A stretch of 48,283 nucleotides of DNA, taken from positions 1 to 48,283 of the forward strand of contig JAAYJN010000113.1 of NCBI GenBank assembly GCA_012522935.1, in the 5' to 3' direction. A program made the translations under genes and the position numbers. Each line of letters opens with the position of its first letter. Positions within the stretch are counted from its first letter, which is position 1. The notes under the pieces are model-generated. The model was given only the letters and a program-made list of their open reading frames with translations. It searched no databases and was not told where the DNA came from. Below, in pieces: positions 26,101 through 34,577 of the stretch. This DNA is from Candidatus Cloacimonadota bacterium (lineage in GTDB: Bacteria > Cloacimonadota > Cloacimonadia > Cloacimonadales > Cloacimonadaceae).

Positions 26101-29100
26101 AACTGGCGCATTCCCGATGCCGGCGGACCCAACCAGATGATAGCAGCATTTTGGGATGATCTGGAATTTGGCGGTGATAGCGGGGTATATACCTATCACG
26201 ATACTGTGAATCACAACTTTGTGGTGGAATGGTACAAATTGCGTTCCGGCTATGACCGCAGTTCCGAAGAGACGTTCCAAGCCATCCTTTATGATCCCAC
26301 CTATCATCCCACCCACACCAATGATGGGCAGATCAAACTGCAATACAAGGTGATCAACAACATCGATACCGGCACAGCCGGAGAAGGCAACCGACCGCAT
26401 GGCAATTATGCTACAGTGGGCATTGAAAATCACACCGGTACAGTGGGTTTGGAATATACTTTCAACAATAGCTATCCTGATACTGCCAAGATACTGACAA
26501 ATGAGATGGCGCTGCTGATTACCACACGTCCCATCTTGCCTGATTATGCATATTTGGGGCTGTTGGATGTGCAGGTGCTGGATCCCAACCACAACGGGAT
26601 TTTGGAGCCCGGAGAGACGGCGTCTGTGGTGCCCGTGCTGAATAACTATGGCTTGCAAAATGCCCTTGGTGTATCTGCCACTCTCAGTACCACCGATCCC
26701 TATATCACCATTAACAATTCCTATAGCTCCTATGGCAATATCAACGCCCAGGCCAGCGGGACTCCCCTGCAAAACTTTGGCGTGAGTGTGGCGGCAAACT
26801 GTCCCACGGGGCACAGGGCGCAATTTGTGTTGCAGGTAAACAGCGTTGGTGCCTCCTGGACCTTGCCCTTCATGCTGACGGTACACTCGGCAGAGTTTTC
26901 CCTGCAAAACCAGATAATCAGCGATGGCGGGGGCAATAACAATGGAATTTTAGATCCGGGGGAGACGGTGAGCCTCAGCATCCGGCTCTATAATGATGGG
27001 CTGGTGGCTGCGGCGGCGGGTAGTGCAACCCTCAGCTCCAATTCCCAGGGAATTACCATCAATAATGGCAGTTCCAGCTTTAATGCCATTGCACCCGGAG
27101 ATTATGCCACGCTCAATTTTAACCTCAGTGCTGCGGAAACGATTACCACTGGCTCCTTGATCAACCTCAATTTCAATATCAGTTCCGGGATGTTGACCTA
27201 TACACAACAGAATGTATTGGAAGTGGGTGCGCCCATAGTGCTTTATATCGGCAGTGGAAGCGATCAGCAAACCTATCCCTTGGATAGATATTACAATTAC
27301 AGCAGCAGCGAAGGGATTTATCTGTCATCAGAAATCAATATGCCCTGCCTGATCAAGACTTTGGCGTATGAAAAGACATCCGGGGCCGATACCAATCCCA
27401 TCCAAAACGTGCAGATTTATATGAAAAACACCTCTGAGACCAGCCTTGCTTCCGGTAGCTATGACCTCACAGGGTACACATTGGTCTATACCGGAAACTT
27501 CCCCAATACTGCCACGAGCGGCTGGATGGAAGTGACTCTGGATGAGATGTTCTTCTATGACGGCTTGGAAAACCTTGCCATCCTGGTGCTAAAAGGACAT
27601 CAATCTTATATTACTAATTACCCCTATTGGAAATATACCACCACCACAACCCGTGCCAGGCATGGACGCAGCGACGGTTCTCAGCCTGTTTCCTTGAGTG
27701 CCAATAGCAACCTGCCCAATCTCCAGCTCAGGATATTCCCGCAATATGATGCCCAGCTGCCACCTCGCTATTTTGAGGCTTTCCCCAGCCATCAATCTGT
27801 GGTCTTACAGTGGCAGGAGCCGGCTGTGGGTAATCCCAGCGCTTACAAGATATTCCGCAACAACGCACTTTTGACCACGGTGGCGGGGTTGTCTTATACA
27901 GACTTAGCTGTGAGCAATGGCACCAGCTATACCTACTATTTGAAATCCGTGTTTGACGATGGCGATTCCGACCCAACAGAACCCATCACCGTCACACCCA
28001 ATATGATGCCGCCCACCAACCTGACTGCGGCTCCTGGTAATAACGTGGTACTGTTGGAGTGGGAACTGGCAGAGGGGCGCGGTGGCGAAGAACGGATGGG
28101 CGCCAAGAGCCGTGCCATTAGCTCCTACAAAATCTATCGTAATGGCGTAGCCCTCACCACCGTTCCCACCCATACCTATCTGGACGAAAACGTAGCCAAT
28201 GGCAATACCTACAGCTATTATGTGACCACTGTTTACACAAATCCCGCCGGTGAATCTGCACCCTCGAACACGGTGAGCACCACGCCCAACCCCATCACCT
28301 CTGTGGTGATAGGAACGGGAACCGGCAGCACTGGCAGTTCGACGGCTTCGCCTATCAACGTATATTACAAGAGCCTGCATGGGCAAAGCGTATATACGCG
28401 GGCAGAGCTGAATGCGGCAGGCATTATCGGCAGTTCCACCATCACCCATATCGGCTTTAATATTACTGGGACGCCAGGCTATGCGATGCCTAATTTTAAG
28501 ATTCGCATGGGGCATACCAGTGCTACCAATGCCTCCAGCTGGATTTCCACCGGTTTGACCCAGGTGTGGATTGCACCCTCCTACCAGCCAACGGCAACCG
28601 GTTGGGAGATGTATCAATTGCAAACGCCCTTCCTCTGGAATGGAACGGATAACATCGTGGTGGATACAGCCTTTGGCTTGACATCTGCTTGGTCGAGCTC
28701 TGGCACTGTGCAATACACATCCGTCACCAGCGGCTATAGATACATGCGCAGTGATAGCGCAGATTATTCCGATATGTTCAGTGGTGGGAGCGTAGAGAAT
28801 AATAGACCCAACCTCAAGATCAACTTTGTAAGTGCAGATGCAGAAAATCAGCCGCCGCGTAACTTTAGCGCCAGCGCCAGCCATAGATCGGTGAGGCTCT
28901 CCTGGCAGGCTCCCGCCTCTGGCAGCCCCACGGGATATAAGATCTACAGAAACAATCTGCTTTTGACCACCGTCACCACCTTGACCTATACCGATACGGC
29001 GGTGAATAATGGCAACACCTATTCCTATTACCTGAAGGCGATGTATGGCACGGCGGAATCTGTGGCAACGGAAACCGTGGACGCCACACCCAATGCCCTG

Positions 29101-30159
29101 GCACCCACCAACCTGCAGGCAGTATCTGGCAATGGCACAGTGGCTCTCAGCTGGATGGCTGCCGAGGGACGCGAGGCAGACGGGGAATTGGAGACGGCAG
29201 GCAGAGCGCAAAGGGTGATTAGCAGCTACAAGGTGTATCGTGATGGCATCGCTTTGGGCACGGTGACAGGCACCAATTATACCGATGATGCTGTGGTGAA
29301 TGGCGTCACCTATACCTACTATGTGACCACCGTTTATACCAATCCTGCGGGTGAATCCGCCCCCTCCAACAGCGTGGAGGCTACTCCCAGCTCCTTAACT
29401 TATGTCATCATTGGCACGGGCACACAAATCACCGGGGGACAGCAAAATGCACCGCTCAATATCTGTAATAACAGCGTACACGGCCAATTGATCTATACCG
29501 CTGCCGAGATGAACGCCGCGGGAGTGACGGGTCCTGTTCTGATCACTGGATTGGGCTTTGACCTGGTGACTGCGCCCGCCCTGCCTTTGCCAGACTTTAT
29601 CGTGAGAATGAAACATACGAGCGCCGTCAATGGCAATGTGTGGCAAGATGCCACGGGACTGGTGACCACCTATAACAATCCCAGTTATATGCCCACTGCC
29701 GGCGGATGGACCATGGTGGAATTCCACACTCCCTTCCTCTGGAACGGGGTGGATAATATCTTGGTGGATACTGCCTTTGGTTTGGTGAGCCAACTCAGTC
29801 AAACGGGCACCATGCGCTATGAAACCATGACAGCTGGTTATCGCTTTGCCTGGAACAATACCATAGATCAAACTGATGTTTTTGAAGGCGGTACAGCGGT
29901 ATCCAGGCGCTATAATATCCGTTTTGCCCTGCAGGATCCTGTGCTTGAATTGGAGAGCCCGGTGGTATCAATCCAGATGGTGGGTGCCAACCGTCGTTTG
30001 AGCTGGGCAGAGGTTCCCAATGCCAGCCGCTATCTGATCTTCAGAGCGGATGATCCCTTGGGCAGCTATGTCCAAATTGGCAGCACCAGCCAACAGTATT
30101 ATATCGATAATGCGGTTCTGCCGCGTGCCTTCTATCAGGTGCAGGCTGTGAATCCTTAA
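23137..30159 (+). CDS. Giant secreted C25 (gingipain-like) peptidase homologue with repeated surface modules
   Basis: This is a 2340-residue exported protein. It has a signal peptide (residues 1-23, ending ILGAQ), a gingipain-type propeptide region (about 24-215) and a C25-like domain (about 225-570) with YVVLIGDSGTGN and the nucleophile region FLTCSTGGF (Cys453). The usual catalytic His in a GHG turn is not seen: the aligned spot reads NYRGWINM, with Trp426. After an Ig/carboxypeptidase-regulatory-like domain come CARDB-like repeats, a DPGIHGDEG-type anchor domain, fibronectin III pairs (about 1545-1710, 1905-2085), and three copies of a roughly 170-residue module near 1370, 1723 and 2091 (FLWNGTDNIVVDTAFG type). 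There is no FlgD/T9SS tail at the C terminus. The gene is followed by a strong terminator. Confidence 0.85.
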   Translation: MNLRQFWALMLIAFIALPAILGAQTQVANSSFSLMRSSDDGIQLRFQLPTWKLEETNDDDGITRQRVKMEGVPYLYLDETETLPVFSTSIAIPYQGGVSLEIANTASQTQALDGTDFDVLLSRERAMGRHLEQLYPAQSVILGEPMIMRDFRIVHINVHPFQYDQEERQLRVNESVEIVLNFTSTPSINEMEAPSSYSSVYEPLYRDLILNYEQALNRNASFSTPRMLVIYGNYNDTIYQSKVNEYVDWKKQRGFIVNAVSTATTGTSSSAIKTYIQTQYNNTATRPDYVVLIGDSGTGNMQIPTFSSYVDYEYTWLEGNDQLGDVIIGRISVENTAQMINYMAKVAVMEQNLNLNNSAFLDRMVLVGHTSPSGISTIYTNEYVADISSAVNPDYTYTKEYGGSVSNSNITSSINQGVAYYNYRGWINMNGWPNDISNLNNSNKLFHAVFLTCSTGGFHNTESTTEKVVRHGDQANPRGAYTAIGMYGASTTTPQNNCLDMGIFHSIMNVGVRDMGSAMLYAKLYLHAVYGVSNPSYAQEPAKYCNLIGDPTGIVYVGAPSSFDVTAPTSVPAGTSHVAVTVKDADLQPVSGARVTLTNTAGAQIIGFSGTDGVVSLALPAGATGSLNLTVSKDDFKAYTSSVSVDASGGLVYDAGLIDDDNSAPSSGNNNQIINAGETIEFFAQLKNNSSVSHRPTGYVIMNDPYLTLVGSDRVTYPTIAAGQTDVHANAIVFSVARNCPDNYETGFNLQMNSNLQSVNVWVPITVSSPQLEYMSHTLIGSSGNVIKPGEEFPLTITLKNIGSVNTGALNATLRSDDPFFTVPDSLGYYSNIAAGQSLGNSSNTFTVHARGSSIVGMIVPLTLELSSFGGFSQTLNFEIMVGEPGAGHPLGQDTYGYFIFDDGDTFYQQCPIYQWVGIAPAEGGSGVALNITDPGIHGDEGDQLGATTIQTVDLPFNFRFYGVEYSRASISSNGFISFGETTNSDWRNWRIPDAGGPNQMIAAFWDDLEFGGDSGVYTYHDTVNHNFVVEWYKLRSGYDRSSEETFQAILYDPTYHPTHTNDGQIKLQYKVINNIDTGTAGEGNRPHGNYATVGIENHTGTVGLEYTFNNSYPDTAKILTNEMALLITTRPILPDYAYLGLLDVQVLDPNHNGILEPGETASVVPVLNNYGLQNALGVSATLSTTDPYITINNSYSSYGNINAQASGTPLQNFGVSVAANCPTGHRAQFVLQVNSVGASWTLPFMLTVHSAEFSLQNQIISDGGGNNNGILDPGETVSLSIRLYNDGLVAAAAGSATLSSNSQGITINNGSSSFNAIAPGDYATLNFNLSAAETITTGSLINLNFNISSGMLTYTQQNVLEVGAPIVLYIGSGSDQQTYPLDRYYNYSSSEGIYLSSEINMPCLIKTLAYEKTSGADTNPIQNVQIYMKNTSETSLASGSYDLTGYTLVYTGNFPNTATSGWMEVTLDEMFFYDGLENLAILVLKGHQSYITNYPYWKYTTTTTRARHGRSDGSQPVSLSANSNLPNLQLRIFPQYDAQLPPRYFEAFPSHQSVVLQWQEPAVGNPSAYKIFRNNALLTTVAGLSYTDLAVSNGTSYTYYLKSVFDDGDSDPTEPITVTPNMMPPTNLTAAPGNNVVLLEWELAEGRGGEERMGAKSRAISSYKIYRNGVALTTVPTHTYLDENVANGNTYSYYVTTVYTNPAGESAPSNTVSTTPNPITSVVIGTGTGSTGSSTASPINVYYKSLHGQSVYTRAELNAAGIIGSSTITHIGFNITGTPGYAMPNFKIRMGHTSATNASSWISTGLTQVWIAPSYQPTATGWEMYQLQTPFLWNGTDNIVVDTAFGLTSAWSSSGTVQYTSVTSGYRYMRSDSADYSDMFSGGSVENNRPNLKINFVSADAENQPPRNFSASASHRSVRLSWQAPASGSPTGYKIYRNNLLLTTVTTLTYTDTAVNNGNTYSYYLKAMYGTAESVATETVDATPNALAPTNLQAVSGNGTVALSWMAAEGREADGELETAGRAQRVISSYKVYRDGIALGTVTGTNYTDDAVVNGVTYTYYVTTVYTNPAGESAPSNSVEATPSSLTYVIIGTGTQITGGQQNAPLNICNNSVHGQLIYTAAEMNAAGVTGPVLITGLGFDLVTAPALPLPDFIVRMKHTSAVNGNVWQDATGLVTTYNNPSYMPTAGGWTMVEFHTPFLWNGVDNILVDTAFGLVSQLSQTGTMRYETMTAGYRFAWNNTIDQTDVFEGGTAVSRRYNIRFALQDPVLELESPVVSIQMVGANRRLSWAEVPNASRYLIFRADDPLGSYVQIGSTSQQYYIDNAVLPRAFYQVQAVNP

Positions 30160-30184
30160 GACAGCAACCATATAAATTGAAGAT

Positions 30185-30223
30185 CCGGGGATAACGGTTA
30201 TTTAGCTTGTTATCCCCGGTTTT
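30185..30223 (+). terminator. Strong rho-independent terminator
   Basis: A perfect 11-base stem, CCGGGGATAAC (30185-30195) with GTTATCCCCGG (30209-30219), is followed by TTTTG, 26 bases past the stop of the giant gene. Confidence 0.88.
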
Positions 30224-30279
30224 GTCGTGTGTGCATCCGGCTGTGTTATAGAGACATGATAGATGCGGGTAAAATGTTC

Positions 30280-30308
30280 TTGACAAGCAAACAAGGCTCT
30301 ATTATCTT
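30280..30308 (+). promoter_or_regulatory. Predicted sigma70 promoter of the ols-fumarase run
   Basis: TTGACA (30280-30285) and TATCTT (30303-30308) are spaced by 17 bases, about 40 bases upstream of the olsB ATG and after the terminator of the preceding gene. Confidence 0.6.
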
Positions 30309-30345
30309 GCCATTTCATGTATAAAAATCACCGAGGTATCCATAA

Positions 30346-31194
30346 ATGACCCAGCCCCTTAAACTGCAAGTGCCGCTGAGGCTTGGCTTCAAGCGCCGTG
30401 GTAACCGCATGAAAAACTTTCGTGCACACATCCCCGTATATCTGGAAAAGCGTAATTTCATCGTGAAAACTGCCGATAGCGCCGAGGAGCTGCGGGCAGC
30501 TTTGAGGCTGAGACATGAGGTGTTTTTGGAAGAGCTGTTGCAGCGCAAAAAGAAGAGTGGATTCGATGTGGATAGATTTGATAAGACCTGTGACCATCTC
30601 TTGATAATCGACAAACGCAACAACATGGTGATAGGCACCTACAGGCTGCAATCCTCCCTGCACACCAAACGCTGGTATACCGCCACCGAATTTAATATCA
30701 AACAAATCACCAAAAAGCTGCCGGGGAACAAGCTGGAATTAGGGCGCGCCTGCGTGCATCCTGATCATCGCAATGGGGTGACGATAGCGCTGTTGTGGGC
30801 AGGGATTCATGCCTATATGACCGCCAGCCAGACGGAATACCTCTTTGGCTGTTCCAGCATCAATACCACGGATAACAACGATATCAAGGGGATCTACCAC
30901 TTTCTGAGAGAGGGCGGATACCTCACCAAGGAATACCGCGTGAGACCTCGTGGAAAATTCAAGGTACCGGGCTTTGACCGTTACATCCGTAAATATAAAA
31001 ACCGCTTTCCCGCCATGGAAGTGCAGGTGCATAAAGATAAGATTCCGCCGCTACTGAATTCCTATCTGAAGGCGGGCGCCAAAGTGTGTGGCAATCCGGC
31101 ATTGGACCGTAATTTCAGGTGTATCGATTTTCTCACCCTGCTCAGCGTGCAGGATATCGGCGAGGTTTATCACCGCAAATATAAAAGCGAGTAA
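30346..31194 (+). CDS. olsB: Ornithine-acyl carrier protein N-acyltransferase (OlsB-like)
   Basis: OlsB adds a 3-hydroxy fatty acid to the alpha-amino group of ornithine, the first step of ornithine lipid synthesis. The 282-residue protein is of the hemolysin/GNAT-like type: FIVKTADSAEELRAALRLRHEVF, then DRFDKTCDHLLIID, VIGTYRL and the signature LELGRACVHPDHRNG. GAGG lies 9 bases before the ATG. The next gene is a PlsC-type acyltransferase, the expected OlsA partner. A related possibility is a GNAT acylating another amino acid such as glycine. Confidence 0.8.
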   Translation: MTQPLKLQVPLRLGFKRRGNRMKNFRAHIPVYLEKRNFIVKTADSAEELRAALRLRHEVFLEELLQRKKKSGFDVDRFDKTCDHLLIIDKRNNMVIGTYRLQSSLHTKRWYTATEFNIKQITKKLPGNKLELGRACVHPDHRNGVTIALLWAGIHAYMTASQTEYLFGCSSINTTDNNDIKGIYHFLREGGYLTKEYRVRPRGKFKVPGFDRYIRKYKNRFPAMEVQVHKDKIPPLLNSYLKAGAKVCGNPALDRNFRCIDFLTLLSVQDIGEVYHRKYKSE

Positions 31195-31203
31195 AGCATC
31201 CTC

Positions 31204-31992
31204 ATGAGGATAAGCACCCTTCCCCATCTGATCATCAATGTCTCTGTATTGCTCGCTTATTATGTGTGGGCATGGGTGTTGAACGCTTGCACCCGCAATC
31301 CGGTGCGGCGCAGACAACGCGCCATCCGCTATACCAGCACCATGTGCCGGGTGTATATGAAGACGCTGGGCTTTGATGTATCCACCAAGGGCTGGGAAAA
31401 CATTGAGGCACTGAAGGATAAACCCTGTCTGGTGGTGGCAAATCACGTGTCCTATACCGATATTTTGGTGCTCTCCTCGCTGCAACCCTTGGTGTTTATC
31501 ACCAGCGTGGAGATGGGAAACAATCCCATTTTGGGCAGGATCACCCGCGTGGGGGGATGCCTGTATACGGATAGGAAAAAGCCGGTTGCCCTGCATCAGG
31601 AGATACAGCGCTTTGCCGATACCGTCAATGAGGGCTTCAAGGTGGTGCTCTTCCCTGAGGGGACCAGCACCGATGGCAAGACGGTGAGGGATTTTCGCTC
31701 CTCCCTTTTTCAGGTGGCAGTGGCTGCCCAAACCACCATCCAGCCCGTCTGCATCCGCTATCTTACCATCGATGGGCAACCCATGGATGATGGCAACCGC
31801 GACATTGTGTGCTGGTATGGGGAGATGGAATTTGTGCCCCACTTTCTGAAGCTGTTGAAACGCCGGGTGGAGGTGGAGGTAACCTTCCTGCCGCCCATAC
31901 CGTATAATCCAGAGCTCAAGCGCTCTCAACTTTCAGTTCAGACACGTGAGCTGATCCTAAACACCTATCACCAAGATAAAGGAGTGGTGTGA
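31204..31992 (+). CDS. olsA: 1-acyl-glycerol-3-phosphate-type acyltransferase (OlsA-like)
   Basis: This 262-residue PlsC-family membrane acyltransferase has a hydrophobic N-terminal helix (LIINVSVLLAYYVWAWVL). Its catalytic NHxxxxD motif is VANHVSYTDIL and its substrate-binding motif is LFPEGTSTDG. Directly after olsB it most likely adds the second acyl chain to lyso-ornithine lipid, though an ordinary phosphatidate role is possible. Its TGA overlaps the next gene's ATG. Confidence 0.8.
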   Translation: MRISTLPHLIINVSVLLAYYVWAWVLNACTRNPVRRRQRAIRYTSTMCRVYMKTLGFDVSTKGWENIEALKDKPCLVVANHVSYTDILVLSSLQPLVFITSVEMGNNPILGRITRVGGCLYTDRKKPVALHQEIQRFADTVNEGFKVVLFPEGTSTDGKTVRDFRSSLFQVAVAAQTTIQPVCIRYLTIDGQPMDDGNRDIVCWYGEMEFVPHFLKLLKRRVEVEVTFLPPIPYNPELKRSQLSVQTRELILNTYHQDKGVV

Positions 31993-32183
31993 TGTCAGAC
32001 GATAAGAACCGCCTTGGCCTTACAAAGATCAATTATCTGCTGTTGGTGCTTGCCGCCATCCTGCTTATTGTGGGTTATATTATTATGTCCTACAATGATA
32101 TAAGTATATCACCCCTGATCCTGGCAGCCGTGTATGCAGCCTTGATTCCCCTCGCCTTACTGTATAAACCCAAGAAAAAGTAG
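31992..32183 (+). CDS. Small two-helix membrane protein, DUF3098-like
   Basis: This 63-residue protein has two transmembrane segments (INYLLLVLAAILLIVGYIIMS and LILAAVYAALIPLALLY) and a basic end (KPKKK). The GLTKINY opening followed by two helices resembles DUF3098, common in Bacteroidetes. The ATG shares bases with the olsA TGA (TGATG) and has GGAG 7 bases upstream; a GTG one codon earlier is less likely. Function unknown. Co-translation with olsA suggests a membrane-lipid link, by inference only. Confidence 0.7.
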   Translation: MSDDKNRLGLTKINYLLLVLAAILLIVGYIIMSYNDISISPLILAAVYAALIPLALLYKPKKK

Positions 32184-32186
32184 CCA

Positions 32187-33065
32187 GTGAAACTGCTTTC
32201 CGATGAAACAGCAGCCAAACTAAAGGGACTGCAGCTATTTGCCAAAGGCATTGTGGAAGGCTTCCTGGTGGGGCTGCACCGCTCTCCCTATCATGGGTTT
32301 AGCGTGGAATTTAGCGACCACAGGGAGTATAACGAGGGGGAGCCACTGAAGGATGTGGATTGGAAGATAGTGGCGCGTACGGAGCGGTATTATGTGAAAC
32401 GCTATGAGGAGGAAACCAACCTCCGCTCTTATATCCTCATCGATCACAGTCATTCCATGTTTTATAAGGACAAGGGCATCAGCAAGATTGAATATGCAAC
32501 CAAGGTGGCAGCGGCACTGAGCTGGCTGATGATTTCACAAAAGGATGCCGTGGGGCTGGTTAGCTTCAATCATAAGATCACAAACAAGCTGGCACCCAAG
32601 GCATACCGAGGCTATCTGCCACAGATATTCCGTGTGTTGGCAGAGCTGAAAGCAGGAGGGGAGACCGATCTGGGCTTGCCGCTTACCGAGATGGCAGAAT
32701 CCATCCGCAAGCGCAGCCTCATCGTGCTTATCTCAGACCTCTTGGATGATCCGGAGCGCATTATCCAAGGGCTAAAACAATTCCGCTCCCGCCATCATGA
32801 ACTGTTGGTGTTTCATATCACTGATCCCATGGAAGAGGATTTCGACTTTCGTGGAGAGACGGAATTTGTGGATAGCGAGACGGGGGAGAAGCTGATCGCC
32901 ACCGCCTGGCAAATCAAGAAGCGCTATCAGGAATACTATCAAGAGCATTTTGAGGAATTGAGGGCGGGCTTCAACCAATATCAGATTGAATATAACCCCG
33001 TCAATACGGCGATACCCCTCAATGACCTCCTCCTAAAATACCTCTTAAAGAGGAGAAAAGGATGA
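32187..33065 (+). CDS. DUF58 / von Willebrand factor A-like protein
   Basis: This 292-residue DUF58 protein has SPYHGFSVEFSDHREYNEGEPLKDVDWKI near the start (the usual DUF58 signature) and a MIDAS-type metal site in LIDHSHSM (DxSxS) near residue 90. VLISDLLDDPE comes later. DUF58 proteins usually sit with a MoxR ATPase; none is seen here. The GTG start lies 4 bases after the preceding stop. Its TGA overlaps the start of the tiny ORF that follows. Confidence 0.85.
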   Translation: MKLLSDETAAKLKGLQLFAKGIVEGFLVGLHRSPYHGFSVEFSDHREYNEGEPLKDVDWKIVARTERYYVKRYEEETNLRSYILIDHSHSMFYKDKGISKIEYATKVAAALSWLMISQKDAVGLVSFNHKITNKLAPKAYRGYLPQIFRVLAELKAGGETDLGLPLTEMAESIRKRSLIVLISDLLDDPERIIQGLKQFRSRHHELLVFHITDPMEEDFDFRGETEFVDSETGEKLIATAWQIKKRYQEYYQEHFEELRAGFNQYQIEYNPVNTAIPLNDLLLKYLLKRRKG

Positions 33066-33130
33066 AGTTGATGTATCATGTGCTGCGCACTATCAAAAAC
33101 GCTCTCAGGCGAGATTTGGGGCTTTTATGA
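33062..33130 (+). CDS. 22-residue ORF coupled at both ends (putative microprotein)
   Basis: This very small ORF begins MKLMYHVLRTIKNALRR. Its ATG overlaps the DUF58 stop by ATGA (33062-33065), and its own TGA overlaps the fumarase alpha ATG in the same way (33127-33130). GGAG lies 6 bases upstream. The peptide is basic and amphipathic. It may be a true microprotein or a leader that couples translation of the two neighbours. The double ATGA is the main evidence; I recognise no homologue. Confidence 0.5.
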   Translation: MKLMYHVLRTIKNALRRDLGLL

Positions 33131-33981
33131 GAAAGAGGCGGATCATCCCTGTTTCTCTGTTAAGCGAGAAGCTGATGCAGGCAGTGGGTAAAATATACTG
33201 TCAACCCGATACTGAAGTGATCAGATTGATCGAAGAAACAGCCTCCAGCGAGTCCAATCCCCTTGCCAGGGATATGTTGCAAAGTATTGTGGATAATACC
33301 CGTTATGCGGTCGAGGATGGAACTCCCTGCTGTCAGGATACCGGCTCTGTGGTAATGTTTATCGAGCTGGGAGAGGACATCAGTTTTGATCAAGGCAATG
33401 TAACTGAGCTTATTTGCGCCACATTGGAAGAAGCCTGGGAGAGATACTATCTACGTCGCTCCAATGTAGAGGAGCCTCTTATCTCAAGAAGGGTATTACA
33501 GAATAGAGTGGTGCCGATTATTCATTGGAAGCTGGTACCCGGAGACAGGGTAGAAGTGATAATAGGGCTGAAAGGCGGTGGTGCTGAAAACATGAGCGTG
33601 CAGAAGATGATGGCTGCCACTGCCACTGTAGATGAGGTGAAGGAATATATCGTTGAAGAAGTGGTAAAAACCGGAGGCAGACCCTGTCCACCCGTGATAG
33701 TGGGTGTGGGGATAGGCGGTAACTTTGAGGAATCTGCGTTATTGGCAAAACGTGCGCTCTTTGATCCCTTGGGCAGAAGACATCCGGATAAAGATTATGC
33801 AACCCTGGAGAATGATATATTGACATTGATCAATACCCGGGGGAGAGGTGTGATGGGGATGGGGGAGGGACCAACTGCACTGGCTGTTCACATCAGAACG
33901 AAGAGCTGCCATATTGCCTCGCTACCCCTTGCCATCAATCTTGACTGTCATGCTCACCGGCATACCCGCTTCGTTTTATAG
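33127..33981 (+). CDS. Class I (Fe-S) fumarate hydratase, alpha subunit
   Basis: This is the alpha half of the two-subunit 4Fe-4S fumarase, or the related tartrate dehydratase, which interconverts fumarate and malate. The 284-residue protein has the three cluster cysteines C69 (CCQDTG), C187 (GGRPCPPVIVGVGIGG) and C274 (NLDCHAHRH), and GLKGGGAENMS. The ribosome site is weak (GGGG, 5 bases away), which fits coupling to the tiny ORF upstream. The beta subunit follows after 26 bases that hold a parS-like site. Substrate choice between fumarate and tartrate is from context. Confidence 0.88.
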   Translation: MRKRRIIPVSLLSEKLMQAVGKIYCQPDTEVIRLIEETASSESNPLARDMLQSIVDNTRYAVEDGTPCCQDTGSVVMFIELGEDISFDQGNVTELICATLEEAWERYYLRRSNVEEPLISRRVLQNRVVPIIHWKLVPGDRVEVIIGLKGGGAENMSVQKMMAATATVDEVKEYIVEEVVKTGGRPCPPVIVGVGIGGNFEESALLAKRALFDPLGRRHPDKDYATLENDILTLINTRGRGVMGMGEGPTALAVHIRTKSCHIASLPLAINLDCHAHRHTRFVL

Positions 33982-33996
33982 GTTTCACGTGAAACA
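33981..33996. promoter_or_regulatory. parS: parS (ParB-binding centromere) site
   Basis: GGTTTCACGTGAAACA matches the bacterial parS consensus TGTTTCACGTGAAACA at 15 of 16 bases, including the perfect 14-base palindrome GTTTCACGTGAAAC (33982-33995). It starts at the last base of the fumarase-alpha stop codon and fits wholly between the two subunit genes. ParB loads on such sites to organise origin segregation, and they cluster near oriC in most bacteria. No second site is in the window. Confidence 0.85.
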
Positions 33997-34007
33997 TTGG
34001 AGATAAT

Positions 34008-34511
34008 GTGCGCACCCTAAAACTTGATCTTCCCCTCAATCCTTCAATCATTCAGTCTCTTGATATCGGTGATAAACTGTTACTTTCCGGCGTCTTATAT
34101 ACGGCAAGAGACAAGGCGCATCAGCGCTTGCTCCAGCTCATCGCAGCAGGGGAGAGGCTGCCATTCGACCTCTCATCCAGCACTCTTTTCTATTGTGGAC
34201 CCTCACCAGTGCCGCCCAATAAGATTTGCGGCGCTATAGGACCTACCACCAGCTCGCGGATGGATCCTTTCACTCCCACGCTCCTGGAACATGGCCTGCG
34301 GGTGATGATTGGCAAGGGTGACCGCAGTGAGGAGGTGCAAAAGGCTATCCGCCAGCACAATGCCATCTATCTGGTAGCGGTGGGTGGGGTCTCGGCACTG
34401 CTTGCCCGTTGTGTTACATCCTTTGAACTCTCTGCTTGGGAAGAGCTGGGTCCGGAGGCTATCTACAAGATGCAGGTGCATGACTTCCCCTGTTACGTGG
34501 GATATGTGTAG
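34008..34511 (+). CDS. Class I fumarate hydratase, beta subunit
   Basis: This is the 167-residue beta half of the Fe-S hydro-lyase: LLLSGVLYTARDKAHQRL, LFYCGPSPVPPNKICGAIGPTTSSRMDPFTP and a C-terminal LGPEAIYKMQVHDFPCYV, all typical of the FumA C-terminal domain. It starts at GTG, with GGAG 5 bases upstream, just after the parS palindrome. In the operon it provides the second half of the fumarase, probably serving the C4 part of succinate/propionate metabolism together with the kor/mce genes. Confidence 0.88.
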   Translation: MRTLKLDLPLNPSIIQSLDIGDKLLLSGVLYTARDKAHQRLLQLIAAGERLPFDLSSSTLFYCGPSPVPPNKICGAIGPTTSSRMDPFTPTLLEHGLRVMIGKGDRSEEVQKAIRQHNAIYLVAVGGVSALLARCVTSFELSAWEELGPEAIYKMQVHDFPCYVGYV

Positions 34512-34577
34512 CCAAGCGCATTCAGATGCAGGGTTATGGATCATATGTGGTATTTAATATGGAGAATACTTAAATAG

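Noticed and set aside
27904-29211. 435-codon minus-strand ORF inside the giant surface-protein gene
   Set aside because: It covers the fibronectin and module repeats in antisense; its composition mirrors the Thr/Ser/Gly-rich sense codons.
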